Below are positions 53,572-64,000 of a stretch of DNA of 64,000 nt, piece after piece (positions within the stretch are counted from its first letter, which is position 1; each line of letters begins with the position of its first letter). Source of the stretch: Herbiconiux sp. VKM Ac-1786 (GTDB lineage: Bacteria; Actinomycetota; Actinomycetes; Actinomycetales; Microbacteriaceae); NCBI RefSeq assembly GCF_015350805.1, contig NZ_JADKSG010000002.1, positions 496,001 to 560,000 on the forward strand, written 5' to 3'. A program made the translations under genes and the position numbers. The notes beneath the pieces are model-generated. The model ran no database searches. It saw only the letters and a list, made by a program, of their open reading frames with translations, and was not told where the DNA came from.

Positions 53572-54416
53572 CGGGGTGGCGCTTCCTGCTCTCGCGGCGC
53601 TGGGCCGGCTACCTCGCCCTCACGATCGTCTTCGCGCTGGTCTGCGTACTGCTCGCCATGTGGCAGCTCGCCCGCCGCGACGAGGCGGTGGCCGAGATCA
53701 ACCGGGTCGAAACGAACTTCGACGCCTCCCCCACGCCGCTCACCTCGGTGCTGCCCGAGCTCGACTCCTACGACGAGTCGCAGGAGTGGCTGACCGTGTC
53801 GATGACCGGCGAGTACCTCGTCGAGGACCAGCTGCTGGTGCGCAACCGGCCGCTCGGCGGCGACGTCGGCTTCGACGTGCTCGTGCCGCTGCGGCTCGCG
53901 AACGGCGACGTGTTCGTCGTCGACCGCGGCTGGGTGCCGACGGGCCAGACGCAGGACGTGCCCGACGTGGTGCCGGCGGCCCCGACGGGCACCGTCACCG
54001 TCGTCGCGCGACTGAAGGCCGGGGAGCCCGAGCTCGCGGGCCGCGGTGCCGTGCCCGGGCAGATCGCGACGATCGAGCTGCCGCGCATCGCCGATCAGCT
54101 CGAGCTGCCGACCTACACGGGCGCCTACGGGCTGATGGCGTCGGAGGACCCGGCGCCCGCCTCCCGGCCGATGGCGATGCCGAAGCCGACGCCCGACGAG
54201 GGTGCGCACCTGTCGTACACGTTCCAGTGGTTCTGCTTCGGGCTGCTCGGTTTCGTGGGGCTCGGCTACATCGTGCGGCAGGAGTTCCGGCGGCTGAACG
54301 AGGACGACCCCGAGGAGCAGGAGCGCGCGGCCGAGCGCGAGCGCCGGCGGGCCGCGAAGCGCAGCGACGCCGACGTCGAGGACGAGATCCTCGACTCGGA
54401 GTCGCAGCCCCGCTAG
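53568..54416 (+). CDS. SURF1-family cytochrome oxidase assembly protein
   Basis: A 282-residue SURF1 protein. Helix 1 (about 12-30, YLALTIVFALVCVLLAMWQLARR) and a C-terminal helix (about 222-240, YTFQWFCFGLLGFVGLGYIV) flank an outer domain with LLVRNRPLGGDVGFDVLVPL and VVDRGWVPTG. SURF1 helps insert heme a into the oxidase; ctaA and ctaB for heme A synthesis lie 8 kb away. The C-terminal 40 residues are a charged cytoplasmic tail. The ATG overlaps the upstream stop. Confidence 0.93.
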   Translation: MTGWRFLLSRRWAGYLALTIVFALVCVLLAMWQLARRDEAVAEINRVETNFDASPTPLTSVLPELDSYDESQEWLTVSMTGEYLVEDQLLVRNRPLGGDVGFDVLVPLRLANGDVFVVDRGWVPTGQTQDVPDVVPAAPTGTVTVVARLKAGEPELAGRGAVPGQIATIELPRIADQLELPTYTGAYGLMASEDPAPASRPMAMPKPTPDEGAHLSYTFQWFCFGLLGFVGLGYIVRQEFRRLNEDDPEEQERAAERERRRAAKRSDADVEDEILDSESQPR

Positions 54417-54440
54417 CCCTGCCGCGCTAGACCGTGGCCG

Positions 54441-56039
54441 CTATGCCAGCGAGATCAGGTCGGCGTAGTCCTTGTTCCAGTGGTCTTCGACGCCGTCGGG
54501 CAGGATGAGCACGCGCTCGGGGTTCAGCGCCTCGACCGCGCCCTCGTCGTGGCTGACCAGCACGACCGCTCCCTCGTAGTGCGCGAGGGCATCCAGGATC
54601 TCTTCACGGCTCGCCGGGTCGAGGTTGTTCGTGGGCTCGTCGAGCAGCAGCACGTTGGCGCCGCTGACCACGATCATCGCCAGCGCGAGCCGCGTCTTCT
54701 CGCCGCCCGAGAGCACCCCGGCGGGCTTGTGGCCGTCGTCGCCGGTGAACAGGAACGAGCCGAGCACGCGCCGCGCCTCGGTCTCGGTGAGGTTCGGTGA
54801 GGCGGAGACCATGTTCTCGAGCACCGATCGCTTCACGTCGATGGTCTCGTGCTCCTGGGCGTAGTACCCGATGCGCAGGCCGTGGCCGGGCTCGAGCTGC
54901 CCCGTGTCGGGCTTGTCGACGCCGCCGAGGATGCGCAGCAGCGTCGTCTTGCCCGCACCGTTCAGCCCGAGGATGACCACCTTCGACCCGCGGTCGATCG
55001 CGAGGTCGACGGCGGTGAAGATCTCGAGCGAGCCGTAGCTCTTCGAGAGGTTCGACGCCATCAGCGGGGTGCGACCGCAGGCCGCCGGGGTCGGGAAGCG
55101 CAGCTTCGCCACGCGGTCGACCTCGCGCACCTCCTCGAGCCCGGAGAGCATCTTCTCGGCGCGCGCCACCATCTGGTGCGCGGCGGCGGCCTTCGAGGCC
55201 TTCGCACCGAAGCGCGCGGCCTGCATCTGCAGCTGGCCGGCCTTCTTCTCGACGTTGACGCGCTCCTTCTTGCGGCGCTCCTCGTCGGCGGCGCGCTGAC
55301 GCAGGTAGTTGCGCCAGTTCATGTTGTAGATGTCGATGACCTGGCGGTTGGCGTCGAGGTAGAACACGCGGTTCACGGTCTCGCCGACCAGCTCGATGTC
55401 GTGGCTGATCACGATGAAGCCGCCGTTGTAGCTCTTCAGGAACTCGCGGAGCCACACGACGCTGTCGGCGTCGAGGTGGTTCGTCGGCTCGTCGAGGATG
55501 AGCGTCTCCGCATCCGAGAAGAGGATGCGCGCGAGCTCGATGCGGCGCCGCTGGCCGCCCGAGAGCGTCTTCAGCTGCTGGTCGAGGATGCGGTCGGGCA
55601 GGCTCAGGTTGCTCGCGATCGACGCCGCCTCGGCCTCGGCCGCGTAGCCGCCGAGCGCATCGAAGCGCTCGGTGAGGTTGCCGTACTTCTTCATCGCGGC
55701 GGCGCTGACCTTCGGGTCGTCGCTCGCCATCGCGATGGAGGACTCCTGCATGCCCTCGAGCAGCGAGCCGAGCCCTCGGGCGTTCAGGATGCGCGTGCGC
55801 GCCAGTTCCTCGGGGTCGCCCGAGCGCGGGTCCTGCGGCAGGTAGCCGAGCTCGCCCGAGCGCTGCACGGCGCCCTCGGCGGGCTGGAGGTCACCGGCGA
55901 GGACCTTGGTCAGAGTGGTCTTGCCCGCTCCGTTGCGGCCCACCAGCCCGACCTTGTCGCCGGAACCGACTCGGAACGACACGTCCTCCATGAGGGTTCG
56001 TGCGCCGACCCGGATCGCGAGGTCAGTAACGCTGAGCAC
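54441..56039 (-). CDS. ABC-F family ATPase
   Basis: A 532-residue soluble protein with two ABC domains, a ribosome-associated ABC-F factor. Domain 1 has GRNGAGKTTLTKVL and LSGGQRRRIELARIL with LILDEPTNHLD. The linker (about 230-310) is the charged P-site tRNA interaction motif. Domain 2 has GLNGAGKTTLLRIL and LSGGEKTRLALAMIV with LLLDEPTNNLD. I use GTG 56039; TTG 56051 would add four residues. The arm and linker do not mark a specific antibiotic-resistance type. Confidence 0.92.
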   Translation of the reverse strand: MLSVTDLAIRVGARTLMEDVSFRVGSGDKVGLVGRNGAGKTTLTKVLAGDLQPAEGAVQRSGELGYLPQDPRSGDPEELARTRILNARGLGSLLEGMQESSIAMASDDPKVSAAAMKKYGNLTERFDALGGYAAEAEAASIASNLSLPDRILDQQLKTLSGGQRRRIELARILFSDAETLILDEPTNHLDADSVVWLREFLKSYNGGFIVISHDIELVGETVNRVFYLDANRQVIDIYNMNWRNYLRQRAADEERRKKERVNVEKKAGQLQMQAARFGAKASKAAAAHQMVARAEKMLSGLEEVREVDRVAKLRFPTPAACGRTPLMASNLSKSYGSLEIFTAVDLAIDRGSKVVILGLNGAGKTTLLRILGGVDKPDTGQLEPGHGLRIGYYAQEHETIDVKRSVLENMVSASPNLTETEARRVLGSFLFTGDDGHKPAGVLSGGEKTRLALAMIVVSGANVLLLDEPTNNLDPASREEILDALAHYEGAVVLVSHDEGAVEALNPERVLILPDGVEDHWNKDYADLISLA

Positions 56040-56108
56040 AGAGATATCCAATTCTTTCGTTGCGTCGCCACAACGCGGGGGGAGGGGGAATCTCTCTAGT
56101 ATATTTCC

Positions 56109-56711
56109 ATGTCCTCCCTCACTGCGGCCCCGGGCCGTTCTGCTCTCGGCCGCCCCACCCTCGCCGACCGCCTGGTCAGCCGCAGCATCCTGACCGACGT
56201 CATGCTCGTGGCGGGCGGCGCGGCCTTCACCGGCCTGCTCGCCCAGATCTCCGTTCCGCTCTGGCCGGTGCCGATCACCGGGCAGACCCTCGCGGTGCTG
56301 CTCGTCGGCTCGACGCTCGGCGCCCTGCGCGGCATGGTCTCCCTCGCCGTCTACGCCGTTCTCGGCATCGTGGGCGTCCCGTGGTTCAGCGAGGCCGCCT
56401 CCGGCTGGCACGTCGTGGCCGGGCCCACGGGCGGCTACATCATCGGCTTCGTCATCGCGGCGGGCCTCACCGGCTGGCTCGCGCAGCGCAGCTTCGACCG
56501 CAAGGTGCTCGGCGCCGTCGCCTCCTTCGCCGCGGGCACCCTCGTGACCTTCGCGGTCGGTCTCCCCTGGCTCGCGGCCTCGCTCGGCCTGACGCTCTCG
56601 CAGACCCTCGAGGCGGGCCTCTACCCCTTCATCGTCGGCGGCATCGTCAAGACGCTCCTCGCCGCGGGCATCATCCCCCTGGCCTGGAAGCTCACCTCCC
56701 GCCGCAAGTAG
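56109..56711 (+). CDS. bioY: Biotin transporter BioY
   Basis: A 200-residue S component with six helices. Family motifs are FTGLLAQISVPLWPVPITGQTLAVLL, GALRGMVSLAVYAVLGIVGVPWF and GPTGGYIIGF, which hold biotin. No bioM/bioN energising genes are adjacent, so it works alone or with a shared ECF module. ATG 56109 follows TAGTAT (56097-56102) by 6 bases: leaderless. It is divergent from the ABC-F gene. Confidence 0.95.
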   Translation: MSSLTAAPGRSALGRPTLADRLVSRSILTDVMLVAGGAAFTGLLAQISVPLWPVPITGQTLAVLLVGSTLGALRGMVSLAVYAVLGIVGVPWFSEAASGWHVVAGPTGGYIIGFVIAAGLTGWLAQRSFDRKVLGAVASFAAGTLVTFAVGLPWLAASLGLTLSQTLEAGLYPFIVGGIVKTLLAAGIIPLAWKLTSRRK

Positions 56712-56748
56712 CCCCGCGCAGACGCACCCACAGCGGCCGCCGACCTCC

Positions 56749-57645
56749 TCACGGGGCCGGCGGCCGCCCTGCGTGCGCGAGGCTCCGACCGTGTCGAGCC
56801 GCCCACCGGTGTTCGCCCCGAGCGACGATCCCCCGCAGCACCTCGAGCGTCGCGGGCCACCCGTGCATCACCTGCGCGTAGCTCAGCCGCACCACGAGAT
56901 AGCCTCGGCGGGCGAGCGCCAGATCGCGGCGCCGATCGGCCACGAAGGCCTCGTGCCCCGAGTGCCAGGCGCTTCCGTCGACCTCGACGACCAGCCGCTC
57001 GCCGATCAGGATGTCCACCCGCCCGACGCCGTCGATCTCGACCTGCACGCGGTGGCCGATTCCCACGGCGCGCACACCGACCCGCACCCGCGACTCCAAC
57101 CCCGACTCGGCCGCCCCGTCGACGAAGTCGAGGTGGGAGCGGTAGCAGCGAGGCAGCTCGGCCAGAAGCACGGCGAGGCGGGACTCAGAGACGAGCCGTC
57201 GGTTGAGCGCGGAGTCGAGGGCGCCGATCGCATCCAGGCGCGGAAGGCACCGCGCCGCGTGCACGAGTGCCGACTCGACCGAGTCGGCGGCACCGCGTGG
57301 CAGTCGCACACCCAGGCCGTGGTGCCGGTGCGTCACGACGTCGGCGCCGTGATCGGGCACGTGGGAGTGCCGGCGCACCTGAAGGTGCAGCCGAGCATCC
57401 TCGCCCGTCCACACGCCGAGCGGTCGCAGCACCGAGACGCAGCTCAGCACTCCCCCGAGGCGGGCGGCTCGCACGACGTCGCCGTGGGCGTCGGGCAGCG
57501 CCACCCATCCTCGCCGCAGCCGGACGAGCCCGCCCCGGGCCACGATGCGGTCGATCGCCGCCGAAGGGTGCCCGTCCGCAGCGAGCTCGGACACGCGCGC
57601 GACGCCGCGGTACCGGGACAGGGTTTCGACGATGGTGCTCTGCAT
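56749..57645 (-). CDS. AbiEi-like/DUF559 protein, putative nuclease
   Basis: A 298-residue two-domain protein. The N-terminal ~60 residues (YRGVARVSELAADGHPSAAI, then LRRGWVALPD) resemble the winged helix of AbiEi-type antitoxin proteins. The C-terminal DUF559 domain (about 195-280) reads VDILIGERLVVEVDGSAWH and RDLALARRGYLVVRLSYAQV, a PD-(D/E)xK/Vsr-like nuclease pattern with D...E-x-D. The combination is frequent in actinobacteria with no established role. ATG 57645 follows AACTCT (57652-57657) by 6 bases. It stands alone between bioY and suf. Confidence 0.8.
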   Translation of the reverse strand: MQSTIVETLSRYRGVARVSELAADGHPSAAIDRIVARGGLVRLRRGWVALPDAHGDVVRAARLGGVLSCVSVLRPLGVWTGEDARLHLQVRRHSHVPDHGADVVTHRHHGLGVRLPRGAADSVESALVHAARCLPRLDAIGALDSALNRRLVSESRLAVLLAELPRCYRSHLDFVDGAAESGLESRVRVGVRAVGIGHRVQVEIDGVGRVDILIGERLVVEVDGSAWHSGHEAFVADRRRDLALARRGYLVVRLSYAQVMHGWPATLEVLRGIVARGEHRWAARHGRSLAHAGRPPAP

Positions 57646-57749
57646 CGGGCCAGAGTTCCACGCTACCCTGCGGGCCGGAGGCCGTTAGGCCGAGCTGTGA
57701 GTGGACGAGCCGCGAGGGCTGGTCGTGGAGGAGCGGTTCGCGCACGCGA

Positions 57750-57786
57750 CGCGGCCCCCGACTCCGTGAGGAGGTCGGGGGCCGCG
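57750..57786. terminator. Hairpin downstream of the suf operon
   Basis: CGCGGCCCCCGAC (57750-57762) and GTCGGGGGCCGCG (57774-57786) form a perfect 13-base stem with an 11-base loop that can pair further. It lies just past the sufT stop on the minus strand. No clear U tract follows. Confidence 0.65.
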
Positions 57787-57807
57787 AGACGTGCGTGAAG
57801 CGCGGGG

Positions 57808-58137
57808 CTAGATCGAGAAGCCGAGGGCGCGCATCATGTCGCGCCCGTCGTCGGTGATCTTGTCGGGGCCCCACGGCGGCATCCACACCCAGTTGATGCG
57901 GAACTGCTCCACCACGCCGTCGAGCGCCTCGGCCGTCTGCTCCTCGAGCACGTCGGTCAGCGGGCAGCCGGCGCTCGTGAGCGTCATGGAGATGACGAGC
58001 GCGTTCTGCTCGTCGTCCCAGTTGAGGTCGTAGATGAGGCCGAGGTCGACGATGTTCACGCCGAGCTCAGGGTCCATCACGTCTTTGAGAGCCTCTTCGA
58101 CCTGGTCGAAGAGCTTCGGTTCGAGTGTCGTGACCAT
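57808..58137 (-). CDS. sufT: Metal-sulfur cluster assembly factor (SufT/DUF59)
   Basis: A 109-residue DUF59/MIP18-type protein that aids Fe-S maturation. The pattern EALKDVMDPELGVNIVDLGLIYDL and the conserved Cys in TLTSAGCPLTDVLEEQ are clear. It is the last gene of the suf operon, four bases after sufC. In M. tuberculosis two genes, sufS and sufU, would sit between sufC and sufT; they are not present. Confidence 0.93.
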   Translation of the reverse strand: MVTTLEPKLFDQVEEALKDVMDPELGVNIVDLGLIYDLNWDDEQNALVISMTLTSAGCPLTDVLEEQTAEALDGVVEQFRINWVWMPPWGPDKITDDGRDMMRALGFSI

Positions 58138-58141
58138 ACCG

Positions 58142-58906
<765 letters not shown>

Positions 58907-58907
58907 G

Positions 58908-59237
58908 CTAATCAATCACTTTCGTCACGGTTGGGTCGATGTAGATGTCCCCGTCGACCACCTCGATCGAGAAGACGGGAACGGGCTCGTAGGCGGGCAG
59001 CGTCAGCGGCTTGCCCGTCTCGAGCGAGAACTTGGAGCCGTGGGCCCAGCACTCGAGGGTGTCGTCCTCGACGAAGCCCTCGGCCAGCGAGATGTCGCCG
59101 TGGGTGCAGGTGTCTCCGATGGCGTGGCACTCCCCCGCCGAGTCCTTCACCAGGGCGATCGCGACGCCGCCGACGACCACGCGCAGCGCCTGGTTCACGG
59201 GGACCTCGTCGATCGCGCAGACCTTCTCGGCGCTCAC
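58908..59237 (-). CDS. Rieske [2Fe-2S] ferredoxin-like protein in the suf operon
   Basis: A 109-residue Rieske domain. The cluster ligands are CTHG (Cys and His) and CWAHG (Cys and His) separated as C-x-H-x17-C-x2-H. It resembles ferredoxin subunits of non-heme iron oxygenases, but sits between sufD and sufC with overlapping ends. The GTG start overlaps the sufD stop. It may supply electrons for cluster assembly; that is inference from position. Confidence 0.93.
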   Translation of the reverse strand: MSAEKVCAIDEVPVNQALRVVVGGVAIALVKDSAGECHAIGDTCTHGDISLAEGFVEDDTLECWAHGSKFSLETGKPLTLPAYEPVPVFSIEVVDGDIYIDPTVTKVID

Positions 59238-60445
59238 GAGGCGGCACCCGCGGCAGCGGCATCGGCAGAAGCGGCGGCAGCTGCATCGGACGCGACACCG
59301 GCCGCAGCCCGCACCACCTCGGCCTCGACCAGCTCGGCCTCGACCGCGGCCGTCAGCCGCTCCTCGAGTGCCGGCGAGCCGATCTGCGTGATGATCTCGG
59401 CGAGGAACCCGCGCACGACGAGGCGTCGCGCCTCCTCCTCCGAGATGCCGCGCGACTGCAGGTAGAACAGCTGCTCGTCGTCGAAGCGCCCGGTCGACGA
59501 GGCGTGCCCGGCGCCGACGATGTTGCCCGTCTCGATCTCGAGGTTCGGGATGCTGTCGGCGCGCGTGCCGTCGCTCAGCACCAGGTTGCGGTTCTGCTCG
59601 TAGCTGTCGGTGCCGTCGGCGTGCGGGCCGATCAGCACGTCGCCGACCCACACCGTGTGCGCCTTCGCGCCCTGCAGCGCGCCCTTGTAGTTGACCCGGC
59701 TGCGCGTGTTGGCGGCCTGGTGGTCGATGTACGGGCGCTGTTCGAGGTACTGTCCGGCGTCGGCGAAGTAGAGGCCGAACGCGTCGGTCGACGAGCCCTG
59801 GCCCGCGAGGTGGATCGACGGGTTCACCCGCACGACACCGCCGCCGAGCGACACGATCACGTGCCGCAGGTTCGCGTCGCGCCCCACGGTGGCGAAGTGG
59901 CTCGACACGTGCACGGCCGAGTCGTTCCACTCCTGCACCGTCACGACGGTGAGCTGGGCGCCCTCCCCCACGACGATCTCGACGTTCTCGCTGAGGTCGG
60001 CGTCACCGCGATGCTCCAGGATGACCGTTCCGCTGCTGTTCGGCAGCGCCTCGATCACGACGTGCGCCGCGCGCGGGTTCTGGTCGAAGTGCTCCCGGCG
60101 CACCAGCAGCTCCTCGGCCTCCTCGGAGGTGACCCGGATCTGCAGCACCTTCTCGACCGCGCCCCAGGCGTTGGCCGAGGCCCGGTCCTCCGGGGTGCCG
60201 GCCACGCCGACCACGGCGGTCGCGCGGTCGACCCACTCGACGGTGGTGCCCGCCGACTCGGAGTACTGGAAGGCGACGGGGCTGCCGTCGAGCACGCCCT
60301 CGATGAGGGGACGGATGCGGTCGAGGGGTGCGAACTTCCACTCGAACTCCCGGCCGGTGACGGCGGGGAAGTCAGTCACGTCGGTCGACGAGGGCCGCTC
60401 CGATCGCGTCTGGACGGGAACGACGGACGGTGAAGCGAGGGCCAT
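59234..60445 (-). CDS. sufD: Fe-S cluster assembly protein SufD
   Basis: A 403-residue SufB/SufD-family beta-helix protein that forms the SufBC2D complex. Core segments are VVIEALPNSSGTVILEHRGDADLSENVEIVVGEG, then SRVNYKGALQGAKAHTVWVGDVLIG and GHASSTGRFDDEQLFYLQSRGISEEEARRLVV. The last ~60 residues are Ala-rich. ATG 60445 is the first start after sufB; about 80 bases separate the two. Confidence 0.95.
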   Translation of the reverse strand: MALASPSVVPVQTRSERPSSTDVTDFPAVTGREFEWKFAPLDRIRPLIEGVLDGSPVAFQYSESAGTTVEWVDRATAVVGVAGTPEDRASANAWGAVEKVLQIRVTSEEAEELLVRREHFDQNPRAAHVVIEALPNSSGTVILEHRGDADLSENVEIVVGEGAQLTVVTVQEWNDSAVHVSSHFATVGRDANLRHVIVSLGGGVVRVNPSIHLAGQGSSTDAFGLYFADAGQYLEQRPYIDHQAANTRSRVNYKGALQGAKAHTVWVGDVLIGPHADGTDSYEQNRNLVLSDGTRADSIPNLEIETGNIVGAGHASSTGRFDDEQLFYLQSRGISEEEARRLVVRGFLAEIITQIGSPALEERLTAAVEAELVEAEVVRAAAGVASDAAAAASADAAAAGAAS

Positions 60446-60525
60446 CTAGCCTGCGTTTCCTTTCGGCGGGGTCGACCGGGTGGTCGGCTGGGCGAGGGTG
60501 CCCGGGTGCACGAGGGGCGGGACGG

Positions 60526-61944
<1,419 letters not shown>

Positions 61945-62082
61945 GGCTGACTCCATTCCTTGCAGCTGGCGACCTGCTCCTGCCCAGGGTTCAACCGGGC
62001 AGAGGTCTTCGACATTCCATCGTCACACCGAAATGCCCGTCGATTCGCGGACTCGGAGCAGATTGTGTGTCGGGAGGGGGAC

Positions 62083-63048
62083 TCACGCCTTGAGGGCGGG
62101 TTCCTGATCTTTCATTGTATACGTGCTGGGTGCGGGCGGGGCCCAGAGCTGCGGATGCACGTCCAGCAGCACGCGCAGCGCACCGACCCAGACCAGTGCC
62201 GAGCCGAGCAGGTGCAGCACGACCATCCACTCGGGAAGACCGAGCAGTGCCTGGGCGACGCCGAGCACCGCCTGCAGCAGCACGACGGCGACGAAGGTGG
62301 CGGCGCGGCGGCGGGCGAGCGTGGCGCCCGGAACCTTGGAGACGAGCACCAGCAGGGCGACGCCCAGCACCAGTGAGAGCGTGCCGAGCACGCCGTGCGC
62401 GACCGTCACGTGCTCCCAGACGAAGGGCATGCGCGGCACGTCGGCCGAGTCGCCGGCGTGCGGGCCGGTGCCGGTGACGAGGGTGCCGACGATGATCAGC
62501 ACGGCGGTGACGGCGACGAGCACCCAGGCCAGCAGGCCGACGCCGCGCGGGAACGTCACCGCGGCGGACTGGCCGCGATGCGCACGGTGCCAGGTGAGCG
62601 TCGTCGTGGTGAGCAGCGCCATGGCCATCACGAAGTGCATCGCGACGACCCAGGGGTTCAGGTCGGTGCGCACCGTCACTCCCCCGGCGATGGCGTTGGC
62701 GACGACGAGCCAGAACTGCGACCAGGCCAGGCGGGTCATGCTGCGCACGCGCGGCTTCTGCAGCCGCGCCGCGACGATCGCCCAGCCGACGGCCACGATC
62801 AGCACGCCGGTGAGCGCGCGGTTGGCGAACTCGATGAAGCCGTGGATGCCCAGCTCGGGGGTGGTGGCGATGGAGGAGCCGTCGCAGGTGGGCCAGGTCG
62901 GGCAGCCGAGCCCCGAGCCGGTCACGCGCACGACACCGCCGGTGACGATGATGAGGATGCTCACGACGAGCGCCGCGGTCGTGCCCCAGCGCAGGGCGCG
63001 GGGCGTCAACGTCACGCGGGCGGCGAGCCAGCTGAACGGCGTGGGCAT
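62083..63048 (-). CDS. ctaA: Heme A synthase CtaA (COX15)
   Basis: A 321-residue enzyme with eight helices in two four-helix bundles that oxidises the C8 methyl of heme O to give heme A. Heme ligands are His residues in the bundles, including HGFIEFANRALTGVL, MHFVMAMALL, VAHGVLGTLSL and LHLLGSALVWVG. The pair of cysteines in GCPTWPTC between helices 1 and 2 is the usual disulfide. ATG 63048 overlaps the ctaB stop (TGATG). Confidence 0.95.
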   Translation of the reverse strand: MPTPFSWLAARVTLTPRALRWGTTAALVVSILIIVTGGVVRVTGSGLGCPTWPTCDGSSIATTPELGIHGFIEFANRALTGVLIVAVGWAIVAARLQKPRVRSMTRLAWSQFWLVVANAIAGGVTVRTDLNPWVVAMHFVMAMALLTTTTLTWHRAHRGQSAAVTFPRGVGLLAWVLVAVTAVLIIVGTLVTGTGPHAGDSADVPRMPFVWEHVTVAHGVLGTLSLVLGVALLVLVSKVPGATLARRRAATFVAVVLLQAVLGVAQALLGLPEWMVVLHLLGSALVWVGALRVLLDVHPQLWAPPAPSTYTMKDQEPALKA

Positions 63049-63968
63049 CAGAACGGCAGCAGCGGGTCGATCGCGACGGCGAGGAAGACCAGCGTGAGGT
63101 AGGTGATCGAGCCGTGGAACACGCGCATCGGCTTGATGCTGAGGTCGCGGATGGAGCGGCTGTACAGGCGGTGCGACTCGTAGAGGAACCAGGCGCCGGC
63201 GATGATCGCGGTCGCGGTGTAGACGAGGCCCATCTGCCCGACCGGGATCAGCAGCAGCGAGCACGCCACCATCGCCCAGGCGTAGAGCACGATCTGCAGG
63301 CCCACGACGACGCGGCCGCGCACGACGGCGAGCATCGGCACGCCGGCGGTCTTGTAGTCGTCGCGGTACTTCATCGACAGCGGCCAGTAGTGCGGCGGGG
63401 TCCAGAGGAAGATGATGCCGAACAGGATCAGCGCCTCCCAGGACAGGGAGTTCGTGACGGCCGCCCAGCCGATGAGCACCGGCATGCAGCCCGCGGTGCC
63501 GCCCCAGACGATGTTCTGCGGGGTGCGGCGCTTCAGCACGAGCGTGTAGAGCAGCACGTAGATGAGGATGGCGACCAGGGCGAGGCCGGCCGCGAGGAGG
63601 TTCGTGGTGAGCGCGAGCCAGACGATCGAGACGACGCCGGTCGCCCAGGCGAAGACGAGGGCCTCGCGGTCGGAGAGCACACCGGTGACCAGCGGGCGCT
63701 GCGAGGTGCGATCCATCAGCCGGTCGATGTCGCGGTCGATGTAGCAGTTGAACGCCGAGGCGCTGCCCGCGGAGAGCGCGCCGCCGACGAGCGTCGCCAG
63801 CACCAGCCAGAGGTTCGGGATCCCGCCCTGCGCCAGGATCATCACGGGGAAGGTCGTGACGAGCAGCAGCTCCATCACCCGTGGCTTGGTGAGGGAGATG
63901 TAGCCCCGCACCTTGTCCATCGGGCTGATCTGCCGCTCGGCCACCCGGCCGTCTACCGCTACGTCCAT
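63048..63968 (-). CDS. ctaB: Heme O synthase CtaB (protoheme IX farnesyltransferase)
   Basis: A 306-residue UbiA-family prenyltransferase that adds farnesyl to protoheme. The Asp-rich motif is [20 protein letters not shown] (about 74-93), and the second loop motif is [13 protein letters not shown]. About nine helices are visible. GAGGAG precedes ATG 63968. Heme O then goes to CtaA, encoded by the next gene. The gene starts 32 bases from the right edge, so its promoter is largely outside. Confidence 0.96.
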   Translation of the reverse strand: MDVAVDGRVAERQISPMDKVRGYISLTKPRVMELLLVTTFPVMILAQGGIPNLWLVLATLVGGALSAGSASAFNCYIDRDIDRLMDRTSQRPLVTGVLSDREALVFAWATGVVSIVWLALTTNLLAAGLALVAILIYVLLYTLVLKRRTPQNIVWGGTAGCMPVLIGWAAVTNSLSWEALILFGIIFLWTPPHYWPLSMKYRDDYKTAGVPMLAVVRGRVVVGLQIVLYAWAMVACSLLLIPVGQMGLVYTATAIIAGAWFLYESHRLYSRSIRDLSIKPMRVFHGSITYLTLVFLAVAIDPLLPF

Positions 63969-64000
63969 TACTCCTCGTTACGTGACCGTCGCTATCCCCG

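Overview
The window is about 71% G+C and reads as chromosome of a Gram-positive actinobacterium, most likely family Microbacteriaceae. The evidence is a mycothiol ligase (mshC), the RNA-polymerase-binding protein RbpA, the pafB-pafC-tatA-tatC-helY gene order, an actinobacterial GlgM/GlgC pair, a heme A/O synthase pair beside a suf operon, and many genes that look leaderless. The species assignment is inference. Nearly all of the window is protein-coding; there is one tRNA (Leu, anticodon GAG), no rRNA, and no insertion sequence, prophage or CRISPR array that I can see.

Layout. 1-9.2 kb is the accessory part: two FtsX-type permeases leaving the left edge, a small VOC/glyoxalase gene, a decayed stretch with an operator-like palindrome, and a four-gene minus-strand exporter operon (lipoprotein, peptidoglycan-binding adaptor, ATPase, permease). 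9.4-14 kb holds an HdeD-like protein, a NUDIX-SDR pair, an NfeD-SPFH-GDPD membrane operon and rbpA. 14.6-25 kb is a conserved minus-strand block: lnt, helY, tatC, tatA, pafC, pafB, FKBP lipoprotein, trmI and a HAD phosphatase. 25-38.8 kb has a PAC2 protein, mshC, uppP, an M20 peptidase, tRNA-Leu, a PLP decarboxylase, a molybdenum oxidoreductase with its flavin reductase, a POT peptide transporter, a helicase, an SGNH hydrolase and a D,D-carboxypeptidase. 38.9-53 kb has an APC permease, a SpoU methyltransferase, a sirtuin, a histidine phosphatase, a glycosyltransferase, trehalose synthase, an exonuclease, L31 type B, an ABC ATPase, divergent glgM/glgC, serB and a FabG-like reductase. 53-64 kb has DUF3099, SURF1, an ABC-F ATPase, bioY, a DUF559 nuclease-like protein, sufT-sufC-Rieske-sufD-sufB, ctaA and ctaB.

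How the genes work together. treS, glgM and glgC belong to trehalose/glycogen metabolism. ctaB, ctaA and SURF1 serve the heme-copper oxidase. suf builds Fe-S clusters. lnt, uppP, the carboxypeptidase and tatAC serve the cell envelope. rbpA, pafBC, trmI and mshC are actinobacterial transcription, stress and thiol functions. The strongest cross-window signal is promoter architecture: about sixteen genes have a -10-like hexamer ending 6 to 8 bases before the start codon and no Shine-Dalgarno sequence, which predicts leaderless mRNAs. The most system-like accessory locus is the 4.7-9.2 kb exporter operon with a lipoprotein of unknown function.
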